A stretch of 64,000 nucleotides of DNA from assembly GCF_000737715.1 (NCBI RefSeq), contig NZ_JPRN01000011.1:124001-188000 (forward strand), written 5' to 3'. The notes under the pieces are model-generated. The model was given only the letters and a program-made list of their open reading frames with translations, had not been told where the DNA came from and made no database searches. Of this stretch, positions 14,883 through 23,624 are shown piece after piece (positions within the stretch are counted from its first letter, which is position 1; each line of letters starts with the position of its first letter). This DNA comes from Chryseobacterium sp. JM1. GTDB taxonomy: Bacteria; Bacteroidota; Bacteroidia; Flavobacteriales; Weeksellaceae. A program made the position numbers and the translations under genes.

Positions 14883-16607
14883 ATGAATTTATTTACGGAG
14901 TCCAATTTAAGTCCTGACATCCTTAAGGCAGTTGGCGAACTGGGTTACGAAAGCCCGACAGAAATCCAAAAACAGACTATCCCTTTCATTCTTTCAGATA
15001 TTCGCGATTTGATCGCACTTGCGCAGACAGGGACAGGCAAAACAGCAGCGTTTTCGCTTCCGATTTTGGATATGATTGACGAAACGAGTCGCAAAATCCA
15101 ATTTTTGGTGCTTTGTCCGACACGGGAATTATGTCTTCAGATTTCTAAAGACATAAAAAATTATTCCAAGTACATGAAAGACATCAAAACCACAGCGGTT
15201 TACGGTGGAAGCAGTATTATGGATCAGATTCGTTCTTTAAAGGACAAGCCGCAAATTATTGTGGGTACTCCGGGAAGAGTAATCGACCTTATCAACAGAA
15301 AAGCACTTGATTTTTCTGCGATTCATTGGTTAGTTTTAGACGAAGCTGATGAAATGCTTTCTATGGGTTTCAAAGACGAGTTGGAAACAATTCTTAGAGA
15401 AACACCGGATACAAAGCAGACTTTCTTGTTCTCGGCAACGATGAATAAAGAAGTGGAGAGAATTTCTAAAAATTATCTTACCAATCCTCACCGTATTTCT
15501 GTGGGTTCTATTAACGAAGTTAAGAAGAACATCAAGCACGAATACTACGTAGTAGGATACCGTCAGAAAAAAGAAGCTCTTAAGCGATTGATTGATGCGA
15601 ACCCGAACCAGTATTCTATTCTTTTCTGTAGAACAAGAATGGAAACTCAGGAGGTAGCTGATTTCTTAATGCAGAACGGTTATGCGGCAGATGCCCTTCA
15701 CGGGGATCTTTCTCAGGCGCAGAGAGATACGGTAATGAAGAAATTCAGACTGAAAAACATCGATATCCTTGTAGCGACAGACGTTGCAGCAAGAGGTTTG
15801 GATGTAAACTCTTTAACGCACGTTATCCATTATTCTTTACCTGATGATCCGGAAGTATTCGTTCACAGAAGTGGAAGAACCGGTAGAGCTGGGAAAGACG
15901 GTATTTCAATGGCTCTAATAAAGCCTGAAGAAAGCAGAAAACTGAAGCAGATCAAATCTGCAACGAAAATTGATATCGTTGAGAAATTTATTCCAACGGG
16001 TGATGATATTATCAAAGCTCAGGTGGGAGGTGTTTTTGAAAAATTATTTACAGAACACGAAGAAGATATCTTTGAATTCAATGACAGCTTAATCCCTGAT
16101 TTAAGTGCATTCACAAAAGAAGAACTGGTACATAAATTACTACAGTTCCAATTGAAAGATCTTGCGCTTTACTACAAAGATAAGCATGACCTTGCTGAGC
16201 AGAAACTGAGCAGCAGAGATGATGATTATTCAAGAAGAGACAGAGGACGCGATAGAGACCGTGACAGAGGAAGAGATCGTGACCGTGGAGACCGTGACGT
16301 AAGAGGAAGCAGAGATGGCGGAAGAGAACGTGGCGGAAAACCTAGAAGAAAGAATGAAAACATGGTAAGATTCTTCTTCAACTTAGGGAAAAAAGATCAA
16401 TTGAAGAAACTTGATGTTTTGGATATTATTAATAAAGCAACTTCACCAGCTGGAGGAAGCAAAAAAAGAGCAGAAATTGGTGATATTGAAATTTTAGAGA
16501 AATTCTCTTTCTTTGAAATTGAAAAATCATTCAAAGGAGAGCTTTTGAGTAATATTGCATCAATGAAATTCAAAGGAAAAGATATGAGAGCTGAAGAGGC
16601 TAATTAA
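14883..16607 (+). CDS. DEAD-box RNA helicase with DbpA-type C-terminal domain
   Basis: This 574-residue ATP-dependent RNA helicase has the Q motif (SPTEIQKQTIP), motif I AQTGTGKTAAF, motif II VLDEADEML, motif III SATM, and motif VI HRSGRTGRAG. After the helicase core comes a low-complexity tail of repeated Arg-Asp-Arg and Arg-Gly units (about residues 450-490). A DbpA-like RNA-binding domain (about 495-570, NMVRFFFNLGKKDQLKK) follows. DbpA/DeaD relatives act in ribosome assembly or cold adaptation. The alternating Arg/Asp tail could promote RNA binding or condensate formation; that part is inference. A strong terminator follows. Confidence 0.93.
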   Translation: MNLFTESNLSPDILKAVGELGYESPTEIQKQTIPFILSDIRDLIALAQTGTGKTAAFSLPILDMIDETSRKIQFLVLCPTRELCLQISKDIKNYSKYMKDIKTTAVYGGSSIMDQIRSLKDKPQIIVGTPGRVIDLINRKALDFSAIHWLVLDEADEMLSMGFKDELETILRETPDTKQTFLFSATMNKEVERISKNYLTNPHRISVGSINEVKKNIKHEYYVVGYRQKKEALKRLIDANPNQYSILFCRTRMETQEVADFLMQNGYAADALHGDLSQAQRDTVMKKFRLKNIDILVATDVAARGLDVNSLTHVIHYSLPDDPEVFVHRSGRTGRAGKDGISMALIKPEESRKLKQIKSATKIDIVEKFIPTGDDIIKAQVGGVFEKLFTEHEEDIFEFNDSLIPDLSAFTKEELVHKLLQFQLKDLALYYKDKHDLAEQKLSSRDDDYSRRDRGRDRDRDRGRDRDRGDRDVRGSRDGGRERGGKPRRKNENMVRFFFNLGKKDQLKKLDVLDIINKATSPAGGSKKRAEIGDIEILEKFSFFEIEKSFKGELLSNIASMKFKGKDMRAEEAN

Positions 16608-16626
16608 TACTCATACTACACTATAC

Positions 16627-16651
16627 AAACCGGCTTTTAGCCGGTTTTTTT
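16627..16651 (+). terminator. terminator of the helicase gene
   Basis: The 8-bp stem AAACCGGC / GCCGGTTT with a five-base loop is followed by a T run, starting 20 bases after the stop. Confidence 0.85.
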
Positions 16652-16756
16652 GTTTGATAATCAGGTGTTAATCGTATGTTAACAAAACTTAATGTCATAT
16701 AGTTTCAGGGCAAATCCTTTTTTAGGAAATTTGCACCAAATTATAAATACATAAAA

Positions 16757-17395
16757 ATGGGAATTGGTAATATTTTCCACGCTTTTCAACCAAAAGATAA
16801 AATCTTCTTTGTACTTTTTGAAAAGGTAACGGAGAATTTAGTTGCAATGTCGGAAGACTTTAACAACGGGATCAGAGATTTCGATCTTAACGACGACACG
16901 ATGTTAAAAAGAATGAGCGACTACGAACACAAAAATGATGAGCTTACGCATGAGATCTTCGTTGAATTAGGAAAAAACTTCATTACGCCGTTCGACCGTG
17001 AAGATATTCACACCCTGGCAACCGGCCTTGATGATATCGCTGATTACATCTACGCTTCCACAAAATACATTTTCTTATACAAATCGCCTGAGATGAAGGC
17101 GTATTCAGATTTCTCACTACTGATTCACAAGGCTTGTCTTGAGATTCAGAATGCGATGAAAAACCTTAAAGGGTTTAAGAATATGGATCAGGTGAAAGAA
17201 GCTTGTATCAAAGTAAACTCTATTGAGAACATTGCAGATGACCTGCTTTCCAACTCAATGGTAGACCTGTTTGAAACCAATGATGCCATCAACATTATCA
17301 AAGTTTCATCTGTACTTAATTATCTTGAAATAGTAACTGACAAAGCTGAAGATGTTGCCAACACGATTGAGAACATCATGATTAAATACGCTTAA
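16757..17395 (+). CDS. DUF47 (PhoU-like) phosphate transport accessory protein
   Basis: This 212-residue all-helical protein has the DUF47 pattern, with repeated helices carrying acidic pairs such as YEHKNDELTHEIF, TPFDREDIHTLATGLDDIADYIY and VTDKAEDVANTIENIM. These E/D-x-x-x-D metal-cluster positions resemble PhoU. DUF47 proteins are almost always encoded beside Pit-type phosphate transporters and are thought to control them. Here the pit gene follows after only 19 bases. It should act at the cytoplasmic face of the inner membrane. Confidence 0.92.
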   Translation: MGIGNIFHAFQPKDKIFFVLFEKVTENLVAMSEDFNNGIRDFDLNDDTMLKRMSDYEHKNDELTHEIFVELGKNFITPFDREDIHTLATGLDDIADYIYASTKYIFLYKSPEMKAYSDFSLLIHKACLEIQNAMKNLKGFKNMDQVKEACIKVNSIENIADDLLSNSMVDLFETNDAINIIKVSSVLNYLEIVTDKAEDVANTIENIMIKYA

Positions 17396-17414
17396 ACAAT
17401 TATAACTAACAGAA

Positions 17415-18557
17415 ATGGAATTTCCGATTTTACTTACGGTTATTATTGCTCTGGCTTTAATTTTCGATTATATTAATGGTTTTCATGATGCGGCCAACTC
17501 CATTGCAACCATTGTTTCTACCAAGGTTTTAAGCCCTTTTCAGGCGGTACTTTGGGCAGCCCTTTGGAATTTTGCAGCTTTCTTTTTAGCAGCCTATGTG
17601 ATAGGTGAATTCAGGATTGGAAATACGATCGCTAAAACGGTTAATGAGAATTTCATCACACTTGAGGTGATCTTTTCGGGTCTTCTGGCAGCCATTGCCT
17701 GGAACCTTTTAACCTGGTGGTTTGGTATCCCTTCTTCATCTTCTCATACGCTGATCGGAGGATTTTTAGGAGCAGCGCTTATGCATGCTTTTATGCTGGA
17801 TTATCATGATGTGGTAGCTGCACAACCGGATTTAGGTTTATTTGCTACACTAAAACAGGCTTTTCTTCAACTGACTACTCAGAGTGTTGTGAAGTTTGAT
17901 AAAGTAATTCCTATTTTCCTGTTCATTTTTATGGCACCGATCATAGGGATGGTGATCTCCATCATCATTACATTAATTATTGTTCACCTTTATAAAAAAT
18001 CAAACCCTTACAAAGCAGATCAGTCTTTCAAGAGATTACAGCTTGTTTCCTCAGCGCTTTTCAGTGTAGGTCACGGTCTGAATGATGCTCAGAAAGTAAT
18101 GGGGATTATCGGGGCAGCTTTAATCTACTATCACGTAGAGATGCTTCATGACCCTGTTTATCTGAATATCCCTTCTGCAGGTCGTTTTGATTACTTTGCC
18201 CAGCATTATCTTTGGGTTCCTTTAGTATCTTTCCTTGCGATTGGTTTAGGAACAATGAGTGGAGGTTGGAAGATCATCAAAACAATGGGTACGAAAATTA
18301 CAAAAGTGACTCCATTGGAAGGAGTAAGTGCTGAAACTGCTGGAGCGATCACGCTTTTTATTACAGATCAGTTAAGTATTCCTGTATCTACAACACATAC
18401 CATCACCGGTTCTATCATCGGGGTAGGATTAACGAAGAGAATTTCTGCCGTAAGATGGGGAATTACCGTAAGTCTTCTTTGGGCTTGGGTACTAACGATT
18501 CCTATTTCGGCAATTGTTGCTGCGATTACTTATCTTGCTGTAACGTTTTTAACTTAA
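17415..18557 (+). CDS. inorganic phosphate transporter, Pit family
   Basis: This 380-residue inner-membrane protein imports phosphate, probably as a metal-phosphate complex with protons. It has about ten hydrophobic segments and both PiT signature repeats: DYINGFHDAANSIATIVSTK near the N-terminus and GHGLNDAQKVMGII in the second half, each with the G-(F/H)-x-D/N-A pattern. PSSSSHTLIGG and PVSTTHTITGS are the paired family motifs before the membrane helices. It is co-transcribed with the DUF47 gene and ends at a strong terminator. Confidence 0.95.
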   Translation: MEFPILLTVIIALALIFDYINGFHDAANSIATIVSTKVLSPFQAVLWAALWNFAAFFLAAYVIGEFRIGNTIAKTVNENFITLEVIFSGLLAAIAWNLLTWWFGIPSSSSHTLIGGFLGAALMHAFMLDYHDVVAAQPDLGLFATLKQAFLQLTTQSVVKFDKVIPIFLFIFMAPIIGMVISIIITLIIVHLYKKSNPYKADQSFKRLQLVSSALFSVGHGLNDAQKVMGIIGAALIYYHVEMLHDPVYLNIPSAGRFDYFAQHYLWVPLVSFLAIGLGTMSGGWKIIKTMGTKITKVTPLEGVSAETAGAITLFITDQLSIPVSTTHTITGSIIGVGLTKRISAVRWGITVSLLWAWVLTIPISAIVAAITYLAVTFLT

Positions 18558-18581
18558 TTTAAAAGTTGAAATATATAATAT

Positions 18582-18610
18582 AAACTTTGTCCCCCGGGGC
18601 AAAGTTTTTT
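18582..18610 (+). terminator. terminator of the DUF47-pit pair
   Basis: The stem AAACTTTG / CAAAGTTT encloses a self-complementary CCCCGGGG and is followed by a T run. Confidence 0.85.
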
Positions 18611-19058
18611 GTTTTATAAAGCCTCGAAAAAGAGAATGGAGACTGGTCAAATGATTTTACAATTTCACGCAGATTAATCAGATGATGCAGATTTTTTATC
18701 TTTGTTAATCTGCTTTGTCTGCAAGATTTGCATGAGAAAAACTTTAAACCATTAAGATTCTGTTAAGCTTTTAAGTATATTAAGTTTTAGCTTCGCTGTA
18801 AGACGTACAACTAAAAAAAATCATTGGATTTTTTCTTAACTAACCTTACTTGCTTCATTGATCTTAATGTTTAAAAAGCGTGAGATGAGAATCTGCTCCA
18901 TCAGCTAAATTTGCGAGAGCACATCATTATAAACACCCTTTATGGTTAAAAAAAGAACTTAAAAATAACAAAAGGTATATTTTAGTTAAAGAAACTTTAT
19001 ACGTTTTCAAAACCTATAAGGTTTGAGTGTATTTTATTTTTTATTTTACTCCTCAAGT
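18611..19058. other. gene-free stretch with repeat fragments
   Basis: No supported gene is present. A cgcagatt-family inverted pair lies at about 18666-18720 (gcagattaa ... ttaatctgc). The phrase aaaacctataaggttt near 19007-19024 is half of the palindrome seen whole at 30697-30729. The word agcctcgaaaaa occurs at both ends of the gap (about 18620 and 19069). Confidence 0.5.
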
Positions 19059-19091
19059 TTTGAGACTAAGCCTCGAAAAATTGTATTTTTG
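19059..19091 (+). promoter_or_regulatory. promoter of the polyprenyl synthetase gene
   Basis: TTTG at 19059-19062 and TATTTTTG at 19084-19091 are separated by 21 bases, a full match to the flavobacterial consensus. The start codon follows 18 bases later. Confidence 0.6.
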
Positions 19092-19109
19092 TTCAAATTA
19101 TAAGATTTT

Positions 19110-20081
19110 ATGGAATTTTTAGACAGATACCAGCAAATCGTTGCTGAAGCCATCACGAAGTATACTTTTAAAGACAAGCCTGCAGAACTTTATGACCCGA
19201 TGAACTACATCATTTCCCACGGCGGAAAGCGTCTTCGTCCTATTATGGTGCTGATGGCGTGCGACCTGTTCGGCGGAGATCTGAAACAGGCCATAAAACC
19301 GGCGCTGGCGATCGAATTTTTCCATAATTTCACCCTGATCCATGACGATATTATGGATGAAGCCCCTTTGAGAAGAAATAAACCTACCATTCATACCCTA
19401 CACGGAATCAATGTCGGGATTCTTTCCGGAGACGGACTGATGCTGAAAGCGTATAAATTCTTTGAAGATCTTGAACCTGAAATCTTCAAAGCGTGTATCA
19501 GAATATTTACCCATACCGGACTTCTTCTTTGCGAAGGACAGCAGTATGACATCAATTTTGAAACTCAGGAAGATGTAACTTATGATGACTACATCAGAAT
19601 GATTACGTACAAAACAGGAGTTCTGAGTGCATCGTCATTTGAAATAGGGGCACTTATTGCAAGAGCTAATTTTAAAGATGCCAAAGCTATTTTCAATTTC
19701 GGAAAACACATCGGTATTGCGTTCCAGATTATGGATGATTATCTGGATGTATTCGGAGATCAGGCACAGTTTGGGAAGAAACATGCCGGAGATATTTACG
19801 AGAACAAAAAAACCATCCTGTATCTTTTAGCAAGAGAACACGCTACAGACGAAGAAAGAAAAGAATTGGATCACTGGTACGGTAAAAAAACCGATAATAT
19901 CGACAAAGTATATGGCGTAGAAAAGATCTTCAGAAGAACGAAAGTTGATGAGAAAGCATTACGCCTGATCCAGAAACACAACGAGATCGGACAGAGCTAC
20001 CTTGAGAAGATCAATATCCCGGAAGACAAGAAAAAACCTTTTGCTGAACTGGCAAACTACCTGTTGAGAAGAGAGAGTTAA
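19110..20081 (+). CDS. polyprenyl synthetase (isoprenyl diphosphate synthase)
   Basis: This 323-residue class I trans-isoprenyl diphosphate synthase condenses isopentenyl diphosphate with an allylic diphosphate. Both Asp-rich motifs are present: LIHDDIMDEAPLRR (first DDxxD) and QIMDDYLDVFGD (second DDxxD). GGKRLRP near residue 35 and the YKTG motif binding substrate are also seen. The exact chain length cannot be read. Likely products are geranylgeranyl or longer chains for quinones or carotenoids. It begins a run of same-strand genes that extends to about 23.6 kb. Confidence 0.92.
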   Translation: MEFLDRYQQIVAEAITKYTFKDKPAELYDPMNYIISHGGKRLRPIMVLMACDLFGGDLKQAIKPALAIEFFHNFTLIHDDIMDEAPLRRNKPTIHTLHGINVGILSGDGLMLKAYKFFEDLEPEIFKACIRIFTHTGLLLCEGQQYDINFETQEDVTYDDYIRMITYKTGVLSASSFEIGALIARANFKDAKAIFNFGKHIGIAFQIMDDYLDVFGDQAQFGKKHAGDIYENKKTILYLLAREHATDEERKELDHWYGKKTDNIDKVYGVEKIFRRTKVDEKALRLIQKHNEIGQSYLEKINIPEDKKKPFAELANYLLRRES

Positions 20082-20082
20082 T

Positions 20083-20152
20083 GTGGTGATGTGATCATTT
20101 GATGATTTGGTTACATCATCACATCATCGTATTATCAAATTATCAAATCAAT
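20083..20152. repeat. intergenic inverted repeat of gatgatgtgat / atcatcacatc words
   Basis: The gap before the GSCFA gene holds complementary words around gatgtgat and atcacatc. It shares the string aaattatcaaatcaa with the gap at 772-835 before ung. It also gives a spurious TTG-initiated extension of the next gene. Confidence 0.4.
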
Positions 20153-20154
20153 TT

Positions 20155-21114
20155 ATGAAATTCAGAACCGAAGTAGACATTCCCCCATCGGAAAAAAAGA
20201 TTGATATCGAAGATAAAATATTTTCAATAGGATCCTGTTTTGCTTCTGAAATGACAGATTTGCTGGGAGAGGGACAGCTTCAGACGGTGAATAATCCTTT
20301 CGGGACTATCTTTAATCCGTTTTCGATCAGTAATGCGGTCAAAAGGCTTCATGATTCCGAGTTTTATACCGAAGATGAGCTCATCACATTTAATGATGAA
20401 TTTATCTCTCTGGACCATCACAGCAGCTTCGACAGAAGATATATCCACCAGACTCTGGATACAATCAATGCCGGAATAGAAGTGGGAAACCGTTTTCTGC
20501 AGGATGCTGGTTGGGTGATCATCACGTACGGAACTTCATTTATTTATGAATTTATTCCTAAGAAAAAGCTGGCTGCCAACTGTCACAAGATCCCGCAGAA
20601 GTTTTTTGAAAAAAGGCTGCTTTCGCATCAGGAACTTACGGATTCCATTTATAATACGGTTTTAAACCTCAAAGATATCTGCCGTGATGATGTACAGATC
20701 CTGTTTACCGTTTCGCCGGTACGTCATACCAAAGATGGAATGATTGAAAACCAACTGAGCAAATCCAAACTGATCACAGCCGTGCATGAAGCACTTTTGC
20801 AGCTGAATAACTGTCATTATCTGCCCGTTTATGAGATCTTAATGGATGATCTGCGTGATTACCGTTTTTACAAGGAAGATTTGATTCATCCTACGTCGCA
20901 GGCTGTCAATTACATCTTTGATAAGTTCGGGGAAGCCTATTTTTCGGATGCGACGAAAAGTTTTATCAAAGAAAGTTTTAAGATCAATAAAGCATTGGAA
21001 CACAGAACAGATGATGATAAGGATCCGAAATATATAGAGTTCAGAGAAAAGCTTGATGCAAGGATTGAAGCTCAGCGCGAAAAAGTAAGGCATAAAATAT
21101 TTTTAAATGATTGA
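20155..21114 (+). CDS. GSCFA domain-containing protein
   Basis: I place the start at the ATG at 20155 (MKFRTEVDIPPSEKK), giving 319 residues; a longer TTG-initiated form would be read from repeat sequence. The protein has the family-naming motif SIGSCFASEMTDLL near its N-terminus. Further on are ITYGTSFIYEFI and LFTVSPVRHTKDGMIENQLSKS, then the C-terminal EDLIHPTSQAVNYIFDKF. The spacing of Ser, His and Asp resembles SGNH-type esterases or acyltransferases. The substrate is not known. The last 8 bases overlap the next gene. Confidence 0.88.
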   Translation: MKFRTEVDIPPSEKKIDIEDKIFSIGSCFASEMTDLLGEGQLQTVNNPFGTIFNPFSISNAVKRLHDSEFYTEDELITFNDEFISLDHHSSFDRRYIHQTLDTINAGIEVGNRFLQDAGWVIITYGTSFIYEFIPKKKLAANCHKIPQKFFEKRLLSHQELTDSIYNTVLNLKDICRDDVQILFTVSPVRHTKDGMIENQLSKSKLITAVHEALLQLNNCHYLPVYEILMDDLRDYRFYKEDLIHPTSQAVNYIFDKFGEAYFSDATKSFIKESFKINKALEHRTDDDKDPKYIEFREKLDARIEAQREKVRHKIFLND

Positions 21115-21634
21115 TTTTACTCATATTGAATACCTGAAATCTGGCAATGAAAGACAGAAAAGAGCCTATGATGTCCTGAAAAAATATCAGGTTTTCGAAA
21201 AATTAAAAGACTATTCTCCAGTTCTGGCGGGAACAATTCCCATTGAAATTGATATCGAAAGCAGCGATCTGGATATTATTTGTGAAGTAGATCTTGAATG
21301 TGAAGAAGACTTTTTAGATGAAATCGCTATGAGGCGATTAATGCCGGGAGATACCTATGTAAAAGTTGAAAATATTGTGGTACGCGGAGAAAAATGCATT
21401 GTCCTGAACTTTATGCTTGAAGAATTTCCCATAGAGATTTTCGGACAGAAAAAACCGTCCACTGAACAGAATGCCTACCGTCATATGGTGGCAGAATACA
21501 GAATATTACAGGAAAAAGGAGAAGATTTTAAACATAAAATAATAGAACTGAAGAAACAGGGAATGAAGACGGAGCCGGCGTTCGGCCTGCTGATGGAACT
21601 GGAAAACCCTTATGAAGATCTGTTAAAATTTTAA
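21107..21634 (+). CDS. DUF4269 domain-containing protein
   Basis: This 175-residue protein matches DUF4269: an N-terminal EYLKSGNERQKRAYDVLKKY, then VLAGTIPIEIDIESSDLDIICEV, FMLEEFPIEIFGQ, and QNAYRHMVAEYRIL. The G-T-x-P-I-x-I-x-x-x-x-S-D-L-D-I pattern resembles nucleotidyltransferase-like folds, but the function is not established. It overlaps the GSCFA gene by 8 bases and is followed by tatD after 4 bases, so all three are on one transcript. Confidence 0.9.
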   Translation: MIDFTHIEYLKSGNERQKRAYDVLKKYQVFEKLKDYSPVLAGTIPIEIDIESSDLDIICEVDLECEEDFLDEIAMRRLMPGDTYVKVENIVVRGEKCIVLNFMLEEFPIEIFGQKKPSTEQNAYRHMVAEYRILQEKGEDFKHKIIELKKQGMKTEPAFGLLMELENPYEDLLKF

Positions 21635-21638
21635 GAAA

Positions 21639-22403
21639 ATGATTGATACACATACCCATTTATACGCAGAAGAATTTGATGAAGACAGAAAAGAAGCCAT
21701 CCAAAGGGCTGTAGAAAAAGGAATCACGAAGTTTTATCTTCCCGCTATCGATTCAGAATCCCATGGGAAAATGCTTCAGCTGGAAACAGAATATCCCGGA
21801 CAGATTATTTCCATGATGGGACTTCACCCATGCTATGTAAAGCCGGAATCCTGGGAGAAAGAACTTGAAACCGTTAAAAACTACCTGGACGAAAGAGATT
21901 TCCCTGCGATAGGAGAGATCGGGATCGATCTTTACTGGGATAAAACTACGTTGGATATTCAGGTTAAAGCTTTTGAACAACAAATCGACTGGGCCATAGA
22001 AAAAGACCTTCCTATCGTCATCCATACCAGAGAAAGCTTTGATGAAACATTCGAGGTGTTGGAGAGAAAAAAACATCCGAAACTTCGTGGTATTTTTCAT
22101 TGCTTTTCAGGAGATTTGGAGCAGGCTAAGCATGCGATTGATCTGAATTTTATATTGGGAATCGGAGGTGTTGTCACTTTTAAAAACGGAAAGATCGATC
22201 AGTTTCTGAATGAAATTCCATTGGATAAAATCGTCATGGAAACAGATTCACCTTATCTGGCTCCGGTTCCGCACAGAGGGAAAAGAAATGAAAGTTCTTA
22301 CCTTGATCTGGTAGCCGGAAAATTAGTGAATATCTACGGCAAAAATTTTACAGAAATCGACAGAATTACTACAGAAAATGCAGTAAGAATTTTTGGAAAC
22401 TAA
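21639..22403 (+). CDS. TatD family metal-dependent hydrolase
   Basis: This 254-residue TIM-barrel DNase/hydrolase begins MIDTHTHLYAEEFDEDR with the metal-binding H-x-H. It continues with MMGLHPCY, AIGEIGIDLYW, PIVIHTRESFDET, GIFHCFSGD and METDSPYLAP. All the metal ligands of the family (His, His, Glu, His, His, Asp) are visible. TatD proteins degrade DNA from 3' ends and related substrates in quality control or repair. The gene lies within a tightly packed run. Confidence 0.94.
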   Translation: MIDTHTHLYAEEFDEDRKEAIQRAVEKGITKFYLPAIDSESHGKMLQLETEYPGQIISMMGLHPCYVKPESWEKELETVKNYLDERDFPAIGEIGIDLYWDKTTLDIQVKAFEQQIDWAIEKDLPIVIHTRESFDETFEVLERKKHPKLRGIFHCFSGDLEQAKHAIDLNFILGIGGVVTFKNGKIDQFLNEIPLDKIVMETDSPYLAPVPHRGKRNESSYLDLVAGKLVNIYGKNFTEIDRITTENAVRIFGN

Positions 22404-22412
22404 GAATTTCAG

Positions 22413-23567
22413 ATGAATAAAACTTTAACCTATATGAAAGACAATAAAGCCAACAGTTTAATGCTATTTGCAGTCTATTTTGTGGTTAATTTTTTATTCC
22501 TGACCAAATATGGGATCCGCCAGTCATTGGTTCCAATCAGTATTCTGATTATTGCTTTTACTGCTGTACATGTTTTACTGTTTTTTCTCAGAAAGAATGA
22601 ACTGTTGACCCAAAAGATCAATGTAAAGCTCGTCTATCTTTTGACGGGTGTTTTAGGAGTAGGTTATATAGCTTTATGCCATGTTTTAAAAGATCCTTAC
22701 CAGTTGAATATCGACCGCTGGCAGACATTGGATTTCTCATTAGATCATTGGATTCACGGAAAATATATTTATGATACTCGAAATTTTATGGGGAATCTGT
22801 CCTCCTATCTTCCGGGGCAGCTATTGATGGCTCTTCCTGCTTATCTTTTGGGAAATGTAGGTTATCTTCAGGTAGCTGCTTTTCTGCTGTTTTCGTATGC
22901 TGTGATGCTGGAATTTAAAAGCAACCTGATCAGGTTCACAGCCATATTAATGTTGGGAATATCTTTGGCTTATATTTACGAAGCAGTCTGCAAGAGCGAT
23001 TTTATATCATCCTTTATTTTCGCAGCTGCATTTATCCTTTTCTGGCATACTAAGTTTAAAGAAAATTATTTTCAGAAACCGGTGCTGTTAGGAATATGCC
23101 TGGGTGTTTTATTTCTGACCCGAAGTGTAGTCGTTATTCCCTTGATTATTTTCCTGCTTAAACCTTTTTTAGCAACCAATACGAAGTCTAAAATAAAAAC
23201 CGTAGCAGCCTTTCTGCTGACCGTAGCTGTCCTTTTATTTACTGTCTTTTTTCCTGCTAAAAATCTTGAGTATATCATTGAACACAATCCTCTGACGCTT
23301 CAGGGGCAGAGTAATACATGGGTCATGCTGGTTTTTCTGGCAGCCGCCTTATTGTTATCGTTTTATGTCAGAAAAATAAATGATGTCTTCTGTTTTTCGG
23401 CCTACATTGTCTTCTTAACGATGCTTAGTTTTGTAACGGAAAAGTATCTGCTTTTCGGATTTGGTTTTCAGGATAACCTTTTTTCAACCACCTATCTGGC
23501 GGCCTGCCTGCCTTTCAGTATTGTGGCTTACTGCTTTTCAGTTCGGAAAGAGATAGAAGGGATTTAG
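22413..23567 (+). CDS. polytopic membrane protein, possibly GT-C glycosyltransferase-like
   Basis: This 384-residue protein has about ten to eleven hydrophobic segments over its full length. The first large external loop contains DRWQTLDFSLDHWIHGKYIY, followed by LSSYLPGQLLMALPAYLLG. An acidic residue early in such a loop and the G-K-Y-I-Y/P-G segment resemble membrane glycosyltransferases that use lipid-linked sugars (GT-C/DUF2029-like). The match is not strong enough to name a family. A start at Met8 is also possible. It is the last gene of the run, closed by a bidirectional terminator. Confidence 0.7.
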   Translation: MNKTLTYMKDNKANSLMLFAVYFVVNFLFLTKYGIRQSLVPISILIIAFTAVHVLLFFLRKNELLTQKINVKLVYLLTGVLGVGYIALCHVLKDPYQLNIDRWQTLDFSLDHWIHGKYIYDTRNFMGNLSSYLPGQLLMALPAYLLGNVGYLQVAAFLLFSYAVMLEFKSNLIRFTAILMLGISLAYIYEAVCKSDFISSFIFAAAFILFWHTKFKENYFQKPVLLGICLGVLFLTRSVVVIPLIIFLLKPFLATNTKSKIKTVAAFLLTVAVLLFTVFFPAKNLEYIIEHNPLTLQGQSNTWVMLVFLAAALLLSFYVRKINDVFCFSAYIVFLTMLSFVTEKYLLFGFGFQDNLFSTTYLAACLPFSIVAYCFSVRKEIEGI

Positions 23568-23594
23568 TACCTCCCTTGAATTTTTATATAAAAA

Positions 23595-23620
23595 AAAGCC
23601 CTTTCGTTGGAAAGGGCTTT
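23595..23620. terminator. bidirectional terminator between convergent genes
   Basis: The 11-bp stem AAAGCCCTTTC / GAAAGGGCTTT with a GTTG loop is flanked by A runs on one side and T-rich sequence on the other, so it can serve both the membrane-protein gene and the helicase gene. Confidence 0.85.
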
Positions 23621-23624
23621 CATA

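Noticed and set aside
20107..20154. N-terminal extension of the GSCFA protein from a TTG
   Set aside because: The extra residues are read from an intergenic repeat; the ATG at 20155 matches the family start.
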